Shown here: piece by piece, positions 46,361-59,395 of the stretch
How positions within the stretch are numbered: position 1 is the stretch's first letter
Layout of the letters: every line of letters begins with the position of its first letter
Assembly: GCF_033807715.1 (NCBI RefSeq)
Contig: NC_084591.1
Location: 29,662,590-29,726,589, forward strand
Length of the DNA stretch: 64,000 nucleotides
Reading direction: 5' to 3'
Source: Cololabis saira
Taxonomy: Eukaryota > Chordata > Actinopteri > Beloniformes > Belonidae
Made by a program: the position numbers and the translations under genes
Notes under the pieces: model-generated
What the model saw: only the letters and a program-made list of their open reading frames with translations
What the model was told of the DNA's origin: nothing
Databases searched by the model: none

Positions 46361-49300
46361 AGTTATCGATATCACTTGATGCCACGATCATCTCTTTGTG
46401 ACCTTCAATAGTCTTCCACAGAGCACTGCAGGGCTAGTGAAAGATATGAGTGAATGATAGAGCAAATTCAGTTACATAGCATATGTATAAAACCTTAATA
46501 ATATGAAAGGATGCCCTTCCAACCTTGTAGAAATGGTTCAGAACAGGCTTCTTACAATATAAAGGCCAATATTGTGTAATTGGAGATGGGGACATAAACA
46601 ATAACATTGGTAATTTAATGAACCATAGCTTGGATTACTACTGTCTGCAAAGAAATAGAAATTTAAATTAAATTCAAAAATCACTGGTGACTTTTCCTTA
46701 TCTGTTGTACTGAATTACAGTTGATCCTCACATGGATAAGCTGAAGTGTTTGTATACAGCAAAACTATAAAGCAATTTAACTTAAATAAAAATGAAAAGT
46801 CATCCTAATACATTTTTCAACATTTTCAATATCATCGTACATTAGGCCCGTTGTTCTCATCATTCTTTTCAATATTCGACCTTCATGTTCAAAGATCCAT
46901 TAGTTTTCACTGTTACAATGAGTGGTTCAGGTTACTAAAAGCATGCTGCCTCTATCAACAATTCTATTTTTACAATAGTAGTTGTTTCGTTTAAAATGTC
47001 ATTGCCTTTGTTCATTTTCTTTGATGTTTCTGTTGAACTTTGCACACTTGACTTGTTCCCTCCATGAAATATGAATTATCCTCACTGGCTTCACAAGACC
47101 TTACATACTTACTCTCCCATGTTAATACTCACCCACATGCAGGCTCAAAGAGATATATGTATTTATATATTCTCATTGTGGGCCTTGTGATGTTTAAAGG
47201 GCTTGGCAAAAAGAACTTGGCATTCAGGGGAGAAAAAAAAGTTATATATGTCTAAGTGGGGGGCTTCATTTAAAATGTTAGAAGTCTTCAAGGTGATTTA
47301 AAAATGAACCGCTTCTAAATAGACCTAAAATTGACTATATTATGAGAACTGTGTCATTATAATCTCAACACAAATGCTTTTTAAACTTTCTTTTATAGCA
47401 AACAAAGTTTTTTTGCAAATCATCAGCTCCAAATAATTACTTCCAATAGTTGTGCTTTTTCTAGAACAGCCCACAATGTACATCCTTGACTTCCAGCAAC
47501 TATGTCAATATAAAATTTCACAGTGAGGATGCATTTCTTGATGAATTGAACAGAAATGTGTGTAAAAAGAATTTTGAGAATATTGGTGTGTCCTCCGTGT
47601 GGGTTGGTGGAACTTATGTATACAATGTGGTATACTCATTAATACAATATAGTTGTCCTGTCACACTACTTAATCATTGTACATTACATAAGGGGTTTGC
47701 CTCTGAATAATCATTTGAATGATCATCCACTGCCTTCATAGTCTGGCTATTTTCTCAATAACTGTAGCGGCAATCGTAATACTTTATCAAACACTAAAGA
47801 TATTTTAGTCCATTTTCTTAAACGTAGAGAGATTTTTGAAGAGAAATCTCGCAGGACGAGATACTCAGGGACAAGAATTACACTAATTCTAAAACAGCAA
47901 TCAATGGAAACACCATCCCCTGCAGCGCTACCTTTATCAAACTTTCAGAAATGTGATTTTATTCTGTACAAAAATGTAATGGAAACAAGGCTAATAACCT
48001 GCCACCGCACAACATGCAGAGGCAGAGACGGTACTGCTATCAGGCATTGTAGAGGCCTAGATAAGTAGGCACATGGCTCCACACATGAGCGCAGGCCAGA
48101 AGGGAATTGGAAGTAACACTAGAGAAACCAAGCATCAAAAGAACCATCACCAAAGAAGGTAAGATAAGGCCAACTAATCTATAGCCCCTTTTCCCATGGC
48201 GGATACCCCGTATTTAACATGTGGATCGAGCATGTCGCCTGTCCTTTTTTCCAATGACTGACGCATGATAGCATGTCGAGCTGGCCTGCGAATAATTTGC
48301 CCCGAAAGTACACTTAACTGCAGATCAGGTCTAATGTAAACAGAACTAGCGTGTTCGTGGGAGGTACTTGTTGATCACGTAACCTGAGTACAATCCACCA
48401 GGGGAGGGTTTTTTCTCTTTTTAAAATTATTATTATTATAAAATAAGGAAATAACTGATGAGTGTAATAACAGCAACAGGATGTCATAAGTAGGGCCTAT
48501 ATTTGCAAGATGAGTAATTGAAGATCCGTGAGCTGCTTGGCCTAGGGGCCGAGGACGCCATAAACCGGCATATGTCTGGATCATAAAGGATGGTCCATTA
48601 TTTGAAAACTGGCCACAAAATTGATACCAAGGCTTTGCAAGGAGAAAAACACAAAAAAAATGCTCACCCCTCCTCGTTTTGAAAATTACACCTATCGGAC
48701 AGCGTATAACTCTTGTTGATGTTTGGATAATACGTCATTCTATCCACCCACACATCTTATGTTATGTTACGCAGATAACACCTCCTGACTCGCCTTCAAT
48801 CCCGTCAACTCGATTTCAGGCACGGGTTGGCAAATAACACGCCTTGCATTTATATTACCCAACATGCATCAAACAGGCTCGAAGCCAATTGCACATGTTA
48901 TCATCAACTGTATTATATACCAAACAGACACTTTGTCCCCACTGCAGTTCTTCATCAGGGTACCGTGATGTATAGAAGCATGGTTGCAGGGAAAGATGGA
49001 AGCTACTGATGTCAAGACAAGAAAGCTCCTCAGGATTGAGGGTTTCAAGTCTAGCACCACAAGACTCTACACAAAGCAGAAGGAGGGAAGCCAGGGAATA
49101 GTGGTCATCAAATCCACATTAAATATGTGCCGGGTTCTGACGGAGGTCATACTAAATACTAACTAGTCATTTTGTCCTTAACACTGTGTGGCATCATATC
49201 GTGTATATGTTATCTTGACTTTGACTGACAGGTTTTACTGAGGCTTATCCCATTTAATAAAAACGAATTAATCAGGCTATGTCTAATAGTTATTTTACTT

Positions 49301-50427
49301 TTTGCATATCTTCATAAGGAAACCAAAAAGTAAACATAGATGGTGATTTAAAACTTTGATAAAAAACAGTGGTGGGGTCACTAAGACTCTTGCACAGTAC
49401 TGTTTATTTTTCAAATGTTCTGTGACATGATTTATGTAAAAATGTGATAAAGAAAATTCAATTTCAGTGCACCTATCTATGCACCCCACGTCAAGGCATG
49501 AAGGACATAAAGAGATAATTGCCTGAGTAAACCTGAAATGTTGGTGTCCAAGATCCTGGTCTCAGTGGACCCAGATTCCCTATATGCTGTGACATTTGGT
49601 TCTTTCCAGTCTCTCCCATTTTATTGGAAAATGGAAAGTGCTGATGGGAAATATAGAGTATGGTATGAACAATCCAACAAAGTAACCATCACCTCTGTGC
49701 CCTAAGCCTAACTCTCAACTCAACTGTGTGGATATGAAAGACAAAAAGGCTCTTGTTAGTGTGTCTGGGTCCACGGCTACAGCTCAATATATTTGGAGGT
49801 GACAGGCTTTCAAAGACAGAGCCACCTGCTTGCATTGCTTTGCTCTGTCTTTTTTTCTATACTGAATTGTCATTCAACCTCCTTCCCTCCACTTTTGTAT
49901 GAACTGCTTTTGTCTTTATGAATATTCCTGAATTGTCTGTTCCTGGAAGCAGCCGTTCCACTTGTTTATTCCTTTCTCTTTCAATAAGACACTGTGGAGA
50001 ACAAATTTAAACTGCAGTTGGCAACAGAGCCAAATCCACTTTCTTCTGGCTTCTAGATACTGTTGTCTTATTGAGAGCAAACAGTATATGCATTTTTCAG
50101 AGCACAGTTAAAGCACTGGTATATGCTGGTAAAGAAACTGCTATTTCAAATGTTTCATTGCAAATGCATTGTTTCTAAGTGCTGTACGTGATCATTCTGT
50201 TTGAACACAAACAAGTAAATTAGGAACTTCAACGTTTTTATATGTAGGATTTATGGGTCACGTTTGACAGAAACATAGACCTGTAATTTTCAGATTGTTT
50301 TTTTTTTTTTACCACTGTAAAGTCATGTTAACTAAGAATTGCGTTTTGGCTCTTTTTTTTCTCTTACTTTATACATTTGCACCTAAGGTGGGAAGCATGA
50401 TAGAGCCACTTAAACTCTTGAAGCAGG
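46361..50427. other. No gene seen
   Basis: About 4 kb of AT-rich DNA with no recognisable element ends, coding motif or RNA gene. It is the longest blank stretch in the window. Confidence 0.45.
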
Positions 50428-50430
50428 AGG

Positions 50431-50484
50431 TATTTGTACATTGTATATTTGTACATTGTACATTTGTACATTGTACATTTGTAC
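50431..50484 (+). repeat. 15-bp minisatellite (TTTGTACATTGTACA)
   Basis: About 3.6 units of a 15-bp repeat. Each unit is itself partly palindromic (TGTACA twice). It lies directly before the LINE relic at 50502. Confidence 0.85.
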
Positions 50485-50501
50485 GGGATTAAAATTATAT
50501 G

Positions 50502-51665
50502 GGGTTCTGCTGTAATTTGTAATACTCACGGAGGACGTCTGAGCCCGTTCCTGTACTCCCTCTTCACCCCTGACTGCCGTCCTGTATCTGGATCCAACTC
50601 CATCATCAAGTTTGCAGACGACACAACGGTGATTGGTCTCATCAGTAACAACGATGAGACAGAGGGAAGAGGTACAGCAACTGGCCATGTGGTGTGCCGA
50701 CAATAACCACCTCCTTAACACCAGCAAAACCAAGGAGCAAAACTTCATCGTGGACTTCGGGAAGAAGAAAAAGGGCATGCACGACCCCATCCACATCAAC
50801 GGGATGGCCGTCAAGCGCGTTTCCAGCTTCGAGTTCCTGGGGACCCACATCTCGGAGGACCTGTCCTGGAACACCAACACCTCCAGCCTCGTCAAGAAAG
50901 CTCACCAGAGCCTCTTCTTTCTGAGGACACTGAAGAAGAATCACCTGTCTTCAGCCATTCTGGTGAATTTCTACCACTGCGTGATCAAGAGCATCCTTAC
51001 CAACTGTGTCACAGTCTGGTACGGCAGCTGCTCTGTGGCGGAGTGCAAGAGACTGTAAGAGGTGGTGAAAACCGCTCACGCATCATGGGTACTCCACTCC
51101 CAAGCATGGAGGAGGTCCAGAAGAAACGCTATGTGCGTCGTGCCCGCAGCATCCTGAAGGACTCTTCTCACCCTGCTAACAGACTGTTCTCCCTCCTGCC
51201 CTCATGCAGGCGCTTCAGGAGCTTATGGTCAAGGACCAGCCGTCTGAGTAACAGTTTCTTCCCCAGAGGTGTTACTCTTTTGAACTCTACCCCCATCTGA
51301 TCCTCATTACACCACTCTATCTGCACGGTAGACACTTCATGCCATTTGTTTGCACTCCCAAGTCGATATGCACTGAATATTTGCACTAGTTTAGCAACCT
51401 CAGATAGGTTGTTTATATCTCTGCTTTATTTAATATTATTTAATGTTAATGTCATCTGTCTACTTTTTTTTGGTCTAACTTATTAACAATAGTACCAGGT
51501 CAAGCCTTAAGCCACCCTCTTGTATAGCACTTTATAATCTGTATATAGTGTATTTACTATAATACTTTCTGTTGCACTTCTGGTTGGATGCCAAACTGCA
51601 TTTCGTGGCTCTGTATTTGTACATGTGTAATGACAATACAATTGAATCTAATCTAATCTTAATTC
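50502..51665 (+). pseudogene. 5'-truncated Jockey-type LINE: RT palm to 3' end
   Basis: Starts near the LSPFLYSLFTPDCRP segment (the SPLLF region of the RT). Then comes IIKFADDTTVIGLIS with the catalytic ADD, a frame change at about 50640, SKTKEQNFIVDF, VSSFEFLGTHISEDLSW, RTLKKNHLSSAILVNFYHCVIKSILT and VWYGSCSVAE. After another stop and frame change near 51055 the C-terminal part continues: KKRYVRRARSILKDSSHPANRLFSLLPSCRRFRSLWSRTSRLSNSFFPRGVTLLN. An AT-rich 3' UTR ends AATGACAATACAATTGAATCTAATCTAATCT, a TCTAA-type tail. The motifs place it among Jockey-superfamily LINEs. The frame is broken at least twice. Same family as 54178-54780. Confidence 0.85.
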
Positions 51666-54175
51666 CAATTCTGATTTGTTAAGTAAAAATTCAACAGAAA
51701 ATGACCTACATTATTTCACCAAACACAAGGTCATGAGATAATATTTAATCCTGTCAGTAACTTAGTGGTGTGCAGTCTGGAATATCTTTTCAAAAATTCC
51801 TCTCATCACCTTCTCTGCCCATTTCCTCTGCATAACTTTAGCAATTGCTGTAGTGTGATATTATATTTAAAATTCATCCTATATCCACCTCATATAGTGT
51901 AATGAGTCGGCATTTTTAGATAATTGTACAGAAATTAAATCAACATAATTAATCAAACGTAGACTTTTGGAAAAAGATGTCAGCAGAAGAATGCCAATAA
52001 GATGAAGACACACGGTTGCATCACGCAGTAAGACACTGTTTATCTTTCATTAACCTCAAAGCTTCTTTGACAGCACACAACCTTTAGGGGTTCAACGAAA
52101 GCTCCGGTTACATTTACGGTTAAGTCTACTGTTACGATGGCAACTTCAAATTTAAAACAACTTAAAACATATGGCATTTTCCAATGTTGTCATTTGTCAA
52201 AAGGGACATGTCATCACTGAAATCTAACTCTTGAGTACCTGATCATATGCAATATTCAAATTCAAATTGAATGTTTAATAAAATGCAACATTTGGTTTGA
52301 GCTTCTTTCAACTCAAACCAAGAATTACTTTTATTTTCTTTTAATACTGATGAAAAAAACTGAAAGTCAATAAATTCAGCAGATAACAATCATGGCTTTA
52401 TGACAGTTGGTACTTTGTCTTGATGTTTCAGCTGCACGTGCAAATAACTTATGATGGGAAATAAGTATATTAAGACCAATAAGTACTGCATAAAATATGC
52501 GATCTTAAAAGTCTCCATTGCATAGTAATTACTACTTACTATGTCTGCTGGTACATATGAAACTATTATTATAAAACTGTTACCATGAAATTGAATAATC
52601 ACTACTTCGTCAAGATCAGCTGGATTCCTTTGCTTTGTCTGAAACTCAGACAAATATGACATCTAAACATTCCCGGGCATGCAGAAAGTAAACAGCTATT
52701 CGGAGAAGTGTGAAAGTCTTCATAATATAAACAGGTGTTCAAGACAGATGAAACAAGGCATTAGCAGTTAGAAGACTGGTTTCTCTTATTATTATTTTTT
52801 TACCAATGTGGTGCAGTCAGCGGGGCCTCATATGAGTGGAGTTATTTAAACATGTTAAAAACATTTTTATTTCTCCTTGTAGGGTCAGTAATTTAGTTTA
52901 TCTCTAGTTATATGCCTATTTATGCAGAAAACATAAGCAGTTTCCTCACATATATTGCAACCTTGAAACATTCCAGAGATTTTATGGAGTTGGCATCATT
53001 AATGTTCACAACATTCACTGCTGACTTCTTGAGCTTCTCCAGCTAGTTCCCCAGTAATATCTCTAGAAGGTCACCAACTGAGACAGTGTGAATGAAATGC
53101 GATTAATCTTCCAGAGCATTTACTGCGAGTGAGTGCACATGCTGCCAAGAGTTGTGGCCTCATACTTTTTTCCTGCTGTATTGCATGTTGCCTTCATTTG
53201 CGTGACAATATCTAGGATAAATTCAACTACTTGTGGTAATGATATCAACACAAAACATCAGCAATACAGAGAGGAGCCTCAGCCGTCATTATTAATATGT
53301 TGTTGACAAAGCAATTTCTATAGTATATGTTTTGCATCATGTTGCACAGCCTGTCCACTCAGATATTGGGGAGTAAATCACAAGATAGTAAATCACGACA
53401 GGTGTGTCCCTAGTTGTGGCTCTCACATGGTAGCACTGTATCAATTCATAAAAGCCTACAAAGCATGCAGTGGTTGTGTAAAACCCACCAGCAGTTGATG
53501 GAAGCAGCAGTCAACACAGATGCACTGTCTCAATTTTCCTCACTGTGTGTCATGAAAGCTTGATTGAAAACTTATTTCCCTACAGAATTAGACAACGTTA
53601 GAATGTGTGAACAACATGTTCGTCTGCCATGAAATTCCATCAAATTTGCTGTAAATCAACTCAAGCTTCCTTTTTCAACTAAACAAACACACCTGGGTAG
53701 AAGCGGCTGAAATAGCTGCTTTCCAATCAGACAGAGAGTAAAATCTTCAGTGGTGGTTTAAATGCTTTTTAAGCTTCTCTTCTCTTGTTCATTTGGTTGG
53801 GATGCTTTGAAAAACAGTTGAATTCTGGAGCTAATTATTTAAGGAAAAATAATGTACCAAAATTCTGGACAGTGCTGTTACTTTTTCATTTTGTACGCAG
53901 TGGGATTACTTTGAGCAGCTGATCATGTGCCAAATGAATTCCCCACCACTGTTTCCTGCCTGTAAATGTCACTGCTGCAGAATAATAATAGTGCTGTGTT
54001 GAAAGGTACTGTGTGTGTGTGTTGGGGGGGGGGGGGGGGTTAAAAAAAAGATGTGTCTAGTTCAAAACCATGGTTTTGTACAGACAATGTCACCAGGGAC
54101 ATACGTATAAGGATTTATTCCAACAGAAAGTGCTGGATGACAAAGGCAGTGTGGCATTTATTGCTGTTTGTTTGA
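51666..54175. other. No gene seen
   Basis: About 2.5 kb of unassigned AT-rich DNA with a short GT run and a 15-bp poly-G at 54011-54041. No coding motif. Confidence 0.45.
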
Positions 54176-54177
54176 TA

Positions 54178-54780
54178 GCTCAGTCAACCTGGGTTACATC
54201 AGGTTGGGGTCCCACACCTCCACTGCTCAGCCTGAGCACCGACTCGCCACAGGGTTGTGTGCTTAGCCCGCGCCTCTACACCCTCTACAATATGACTGTG
54301 TCTCCATCACCTTCAACAAGAAGATTGTAATGTTTGCAGATGACACGATGGTAGTCGGACTTATCTCAGGCGAGGCGGGGGAGCTTTACATACAGGGATT
54401 AGGTGGAACGGCTTGCAGAGTGGGGCACGATCAACAACCTGCTCTTTAACACCTCTAAAACAAAGGAGGTGGTTGTTGACTACAGAAGGAACAAATATGT
54501 CATCCGACCAGGTGTCATTGTCGGGGCCCGTGTGGAGAGGCTTTCAGCTTTGTGTGCATGGCGTTGGAGTACAACCTGAATTTTTGTTTTTGTGTGTGTG
54601 TATATTATTTATCAGTGCAATTCTCTGTTTGTATTTTTACTTTACTATTTATTGGTCTTAATTGTATGTTCATTTTCATGTAGCTATAACTCGTTGACTC
54701 AACAGCACCTTCAAATTTTGGAAAACTGACAAAACTGGACCAAATGACAATAAAGACTATCTTATTTTATCTTACCTTAT
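54178..54780 (+). pseudogene. Jockey-type LINE relic with internal deletion
   Basis: Pieces in order: LSTDSPQGCVLSPRLYTLY (the GxPQGxxLSP RT motif), then in another frame VMFADDTMVVGLIS with the catalytic ADD, then NNLLFNTSKTKEVVVDYRRN. The RT thumb and C-terminal domain are missing; the copy passes quickly to a 3' UTR ending AATGACAATAAAGACTATCTTATTTTATC. Strongly diverged and inactive. The same family supplied the longer copy at 50502. Confidence 0.78.
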
Positions 54781-57190
54781 CTCTTTCTTAGTATGTAAGG
54801 AGAATTTGCATAATTTGGATGTCTATCACAAGGTACATTTCCCTAAACAATATAAGGCTATGCTTTACATTTGTAATGTGTCCAGATAATTAAAAACAAT
54901 ATTATGTATACAGTATTTTAGAATGAAACGTTGGGGAAAGATAAACCCTCTGTATTCCAGGAAGGTCAAGAGACCAGGCTTATTGAAACATGACACAGAC
55001 ACTTTAATTTGTCAGCCTGAAAGCACGTATGTCTGAAATTGATGTTGGTTTCCACCTTTCTGTGAAAACTTGGGAAAAAACTAGGGGTGTCTTTCTGTCA
55101 ACTTAAAGACATTGATGAGTAATGACTCCCACTTGAGTCAAATGGTGTGGACGATCAAGTCTGAATATACAGCAAGTGGGTATTGAGCTGCTGGAAACAG
55201 CTTTTGTTTTGTTGCTGTTGCACTCAGGGGGAGTCCGGAGCGTGCTTGAAGCTTTTAGTGGTACTGACAGTGAAGACGCCTGAGCAGGAGAGCTGGTTAG
55301 ACACCCCCTATAGAGAATTGTGAAGTAGAAAGCGCCCTTTGCCTGCTGTATATAAGACTGTTGTCACAATATCTGAGTAACGCATTGCAGTTTCATGGCC
55401 TAGTTGAAGGCTTTTGTTTTGGTCCGTTTATCATTTGTTGAGGCAATATTAGTGACCTCTTCACCCTGTAATTTTAGAAACTGTTAAAATGTGCCTACAG
55501 TTTTGAATTTCGCTCCTTGAACACTGGGCCTTTTTTTTTTTTTTTTTTTTTTACCTTGTCTGCACACATATATGTGAACACTGGGCATTTAAATTCTGTG
55601 TTTAAAGAAGCAATTTGCACTCAAAGGGGGTCACTCAAAGTAGTCAATCTGACCCCTAAAGACCGGTGTGAGTGTTCTGCTTATTTCTATTTAATTTTGG
55701 TAAAAATTGTGTTTTATTGAAACACTTGTGATTTGACAGTAAAACTACTGCTGAAATGGGATGTTTCCAGTGACTTAATGGCACAGATGCACAATTTCAA
55801 AAATAAAATAAAATTGTACAAAAGAAACATATATACACATGCCTTTATAAATTTGGTGAAAACAATGCACACGCATTGATCTGGCTCTGCAATTTTGCAG
55901 AGTTTAATGCATCTGGCCCCTGGTCTTCCTTAAGGTAACACACATTGTTTGTCTGCTATGTGATATTCTGAAATTAGAAAGCCATGCGTAACTAATAGCA
56001 AGGTGAAGTGCTCACTATCTTAGCAGTTCCCCATCATAATCATGTCTATGAGAAAGCATTGTAAATAGAAAGATTGTGCCTACACCAGTAACATACAGTG
56101 AGGCACTACAGTATACAGTATCCCTTATACAGCTAAATTATCAATTTTATCTATTTCTACATTCTAAAGGAGTTTGAAACCCATGTTTCTGAGCATCAAT
56201 ATCTCTCAGTACGATATTCTTATGATTCCTTTATTATTTTGTTGCCCCGTACTCCAATCCTCTCCCAGAGGTCCAGGACTAAACATGCTTCTGTGGACTA
56301 TCAACATTTTCTTTTTTAATGTATTTATTTTTTCATGTTTATTCACAACCATGGGGTCAGCGTCCTCCAATAATCTCATGTTTCTTCCAAGGACAATTTG
56401 GGGTATATCATGAATGAAAATGATCTCAATAATACTGCTCTGAAAGTACCCATGGCAACTATGAATACCATTAGCGCCTAATCAGAGGCTGTTAGCGTCA
56501 CTTTCATACGGCCAAAGTGACGGTATAAAGACCTGCATTAGTAATTCCAGAGGCTGGCCGCTTACACTCATTTTCTCTGGGTTTTTTTTTCATATGTTTT
56601 CATTCATGCACTTTTCTACGCTAGCCTTTAATAACACTTGAGTAGCTTGTGTGGCATATTTACTAATATTTGTTCTAAAGACAATATGTATCTTTGCAAT
56701 CCGATTATATAGATTAAAAATAAAAAATAACAAATAACTAAGAGAAAGTCGTTGTGTCTTTGGAAGTAGTGCTACTGTGAGACAAGCTGCATGATGCATT
56801 CATAGCAATTGCTTCTATCCAGTACCCTTGACCTAGATGGCGAAGCTTCATAGGGAAGTCAAGAATTAAAAGTGTGAGGAAAATATAATTATGTGTTGGA
56901 AATAAAAAGAAAAATTTGATCAAATATAGTATTTACCTTGACCTACGGGGTAAGGAGATGTCTTTGCTCATAATATAATTAGAAATAAGTCTCCCAGAAA
57001 GGTCATTTTGACTTTCTGTCAATACCTAATAACATTGTATGAAACACTTCTAACAAACAAACAAACAATTCTAACAAAAATGTTTCGTATTCAAATACAT
57101 TTATAAGCTCCATGCTACGAAAATTATTATATTTCAAAAGCTTTGTTTGTTTCTTATAACATTTAATTTGTAAGACAATATTCTTTTTCT
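54781..57190. other. No gene seen; poly-T and hAT-related fragment at 55528-55575
   Basis: A run of about 26 T (55528-55552) is followed by ACCTTGTCTGCACACATATATG, related to 18137 and 31680. Beyond this, unassigned DNA. Confidence 0.45.
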
Positions 57191-57199
57191 AGCTATATC

Positions 57200-57881
57200 C
57201 AGTACTCGAGTTGAGGGGGGGTGAGGGGGAATGGCATCCCTCCTGAAATAAAAACAGTCAAAATCACCCCCCCAGTAAAACTGCCATCCCCCCTTTCCAT
57301 CCCTTATGTCATTTCATCAATGAATGTGGTTTTCCTGCTATTTCAACATTTAGAGTCATCACCAGAAAAATAACACCAGAAAAATAACTTATTTGACCAT
57401 TTTCACCTGTTTCAAGTACATTTTCACTTGAAAAAGTAGAAAAATCTGCCAGTGGGACAAGATTTATCTTCTCATTACAAGCAAAAAAATCTTGTTCCAC
57501 TGGCAGATTTTTCTACTTATTTTAGGTCAAAATCTACTTGAAACAAGTTAAAATTGTTGTTTTTTCCAGTGATGAGTCTTTTTTTAAGTGTAATGAGATT
57601 TGTTTACTAAAATTAAACATTTTAACTAGAAATAAGACAAATATTCTTGTTAAGATTTTGAGTTTTTGCAGTGATCCATTTTACTTATCCTGTGAAGGAC
57701 AGAGGCATATTGATAAGTTCAGAAAACTGCTGCTATGTCATTCCTGCAGTATTTCTGCACGTGTCTTGGTCAGTGCTATTATTTCTAATATATTGTATTA
57801 TTTGTATTCAGCACAAATTATCAGTCCCCATATGATAAAATCCACCATCCCCCCTGATTTTTTTTTACAACTCGAGTACTG
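57200..57881. mobile_element. Non-autonomous hAT element with internal hairpin
   Basis: Left end CAGTACTCGAGTTG, right end CAACTCGAGTACTG (exact inverse), flanked by an exact 8-bp duplication GCTATATC (57192-57199 and 57882-57889). Poly-G/poly-C stretches lie near both ends. Inside, two arms at 57434-57462 and 57487-57518 (AAGTAGAAAAATCTGCCAGTGG and its inverse) form a long hairpin that may be a second, nested fold-back MITE. No transposase frame. Confidence 0.88.
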
Positions 57882-57889
57882 GCTATATC

Positions 57890-59084
57890 CTAGTAAAGAT
57901 TACAATTACTCCCAAAGCTGGCTGACTGAAAAGGCCTTTCTGCATACATTTATTGCGGAAGTGCAGTGTAATTGAGGGGTATCTCTAGTGACATTAGGCC
58001 TTGAGGCATCCAGATTAACCCTACTCAGAGACAAACATAAAACCTGTTTGAAAGCAAGTTTTAGATGGCTGTCTGGTTGAACTCCCTGCATTAATTATTT
58101 AGTAATTAGCTACATGTAATTGCTTTCCAACACCTAGGATTACACTGTCTTTGTAACGTATTAGCTTTCTCAATTATAAACGTCTTGATTAAGCCTGTAT
58201 TTGATGTTGCTTATCTTCTCTTTAATTTCCCTCTTTTCAACATGATCATGACTTTGTCCTCTGTTGTTAAGCTTGGGCTTGGGTGGTTGAGCTGTGAGCT
58301 GTATATGATATTTGACCGCAATGAATGATATGTGCCTGTGATCTCTATGCCAAGGCCTCTTAGTGTTTTATTTAGCCCAAAGCAACTCATTACACTTGGA
58401 ATATATAAGTGCACTTGTCAGTGTGTGCAAGTTTTTTTTCGTTTTTTAAGAATAAAAAAACACTGGATGCTCTTGAACACTGGCTCTCTTTTCTTCAGTT
58501 TGCCTGTGCAGTATTTGCACAATGAGACCTTGAATCCAGGGCTTGGATCTCATTTCACCAGACCTATATCCACCCAGACATCAGGCCAAACAGAAATGGC
58601 TGATTATCAGAGGGGCTATGGGATGGATTGGGAATCACAGAGCCACTGGGGCCAAAAGATGAGCTGGGGTTTTATGGGTTAGCTCAACAGCCCAACATAC
58701 TCTGGAGAAACCCATAACTTTACAGAAAGCTTGTTTATGTGGACACATGACTCTGCCTTGTGTGTGGCTGGATTCATATGCCTGTATGTATCATGCAAGC
58801 ATTTAATGTTTTTTTTGTGTCATATAGAAATTAAGATGTTTTCTTCAAAAGCTTCTATTTTTGACGGCTGGCCATCTCATTCACACAGTCCAATGTCTGT
58901 TTTGGTGTCATGGGAGTGAGTACCCCAGTTTTAACTCCCTCTGAACCTCCACGTCCCCTAGAAAACACAATCTATCTCATGTCTATACAGAAGATAAAAC
59001 ATATTTGCAAAAATAAATTGTTGTCCTTTGCAAATAAACTTAGGCTTTATGTCAACCAACAATAGCCGAGAGGTAGCATAAGCG
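57890..59084. other. No gene seen
   Basis: Unassigned DNA. The open frame at 58332-58682 has a Gly/Ser/Trp-rich C-terminal part but no recognisable domain. Confidence 0.4.
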
Positions 59085-59395
59085 TCCATTTCTTCCATTT
59101 TCTATACCTGTTTAATCCTTTTGCAGGGTCACAGGGGTCTGCTCGAGACTATCCCAGCTTATTAGAGGCAAAAGGAAGGGGTACACCCTGGACAGGTTGC
59201 CAGTCCAGGGCCACATATCTAGACAAACAACCAAACACACTTACACCCACAGCCAATTTAGAATCCTCAATCAACCCATTTTTGGACTGTGGGAGGAAGC
59301 CAGAGTACTTGGAGAAAACGGCCTGGGAATCAAACCAGGAACCTGCTTGCTCTCAAAATCAGAGCTAACCACTAAGCCACCGTGTGGCCCTAAGC
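59085..59395. repeat. Dispersed vertebrate/teleost repeat
   Basis: CTTCCATTTTCTATACCTG...TTTTGCAGGGTCACAGGGG...CTATCCCAGC...CACCCTGGACAGGTTGCCAGTCC...TTTGGACTGTGGGAGGAAGCC...CTAACCACTAAGCCACCGTG. I recognise it as a very common dispersed repeat in fish. I cannot place its class. Shorter pieces lie at 33570 and 45074. Confidence 0.7.

Noticed and set aside
58332..58682. Open frame with a Gly/Trp/Ser-rich C terminus, considered as a host exon
   Set aside because: No recognisable domain, no convincing splice sites or codon bias visible by eye.
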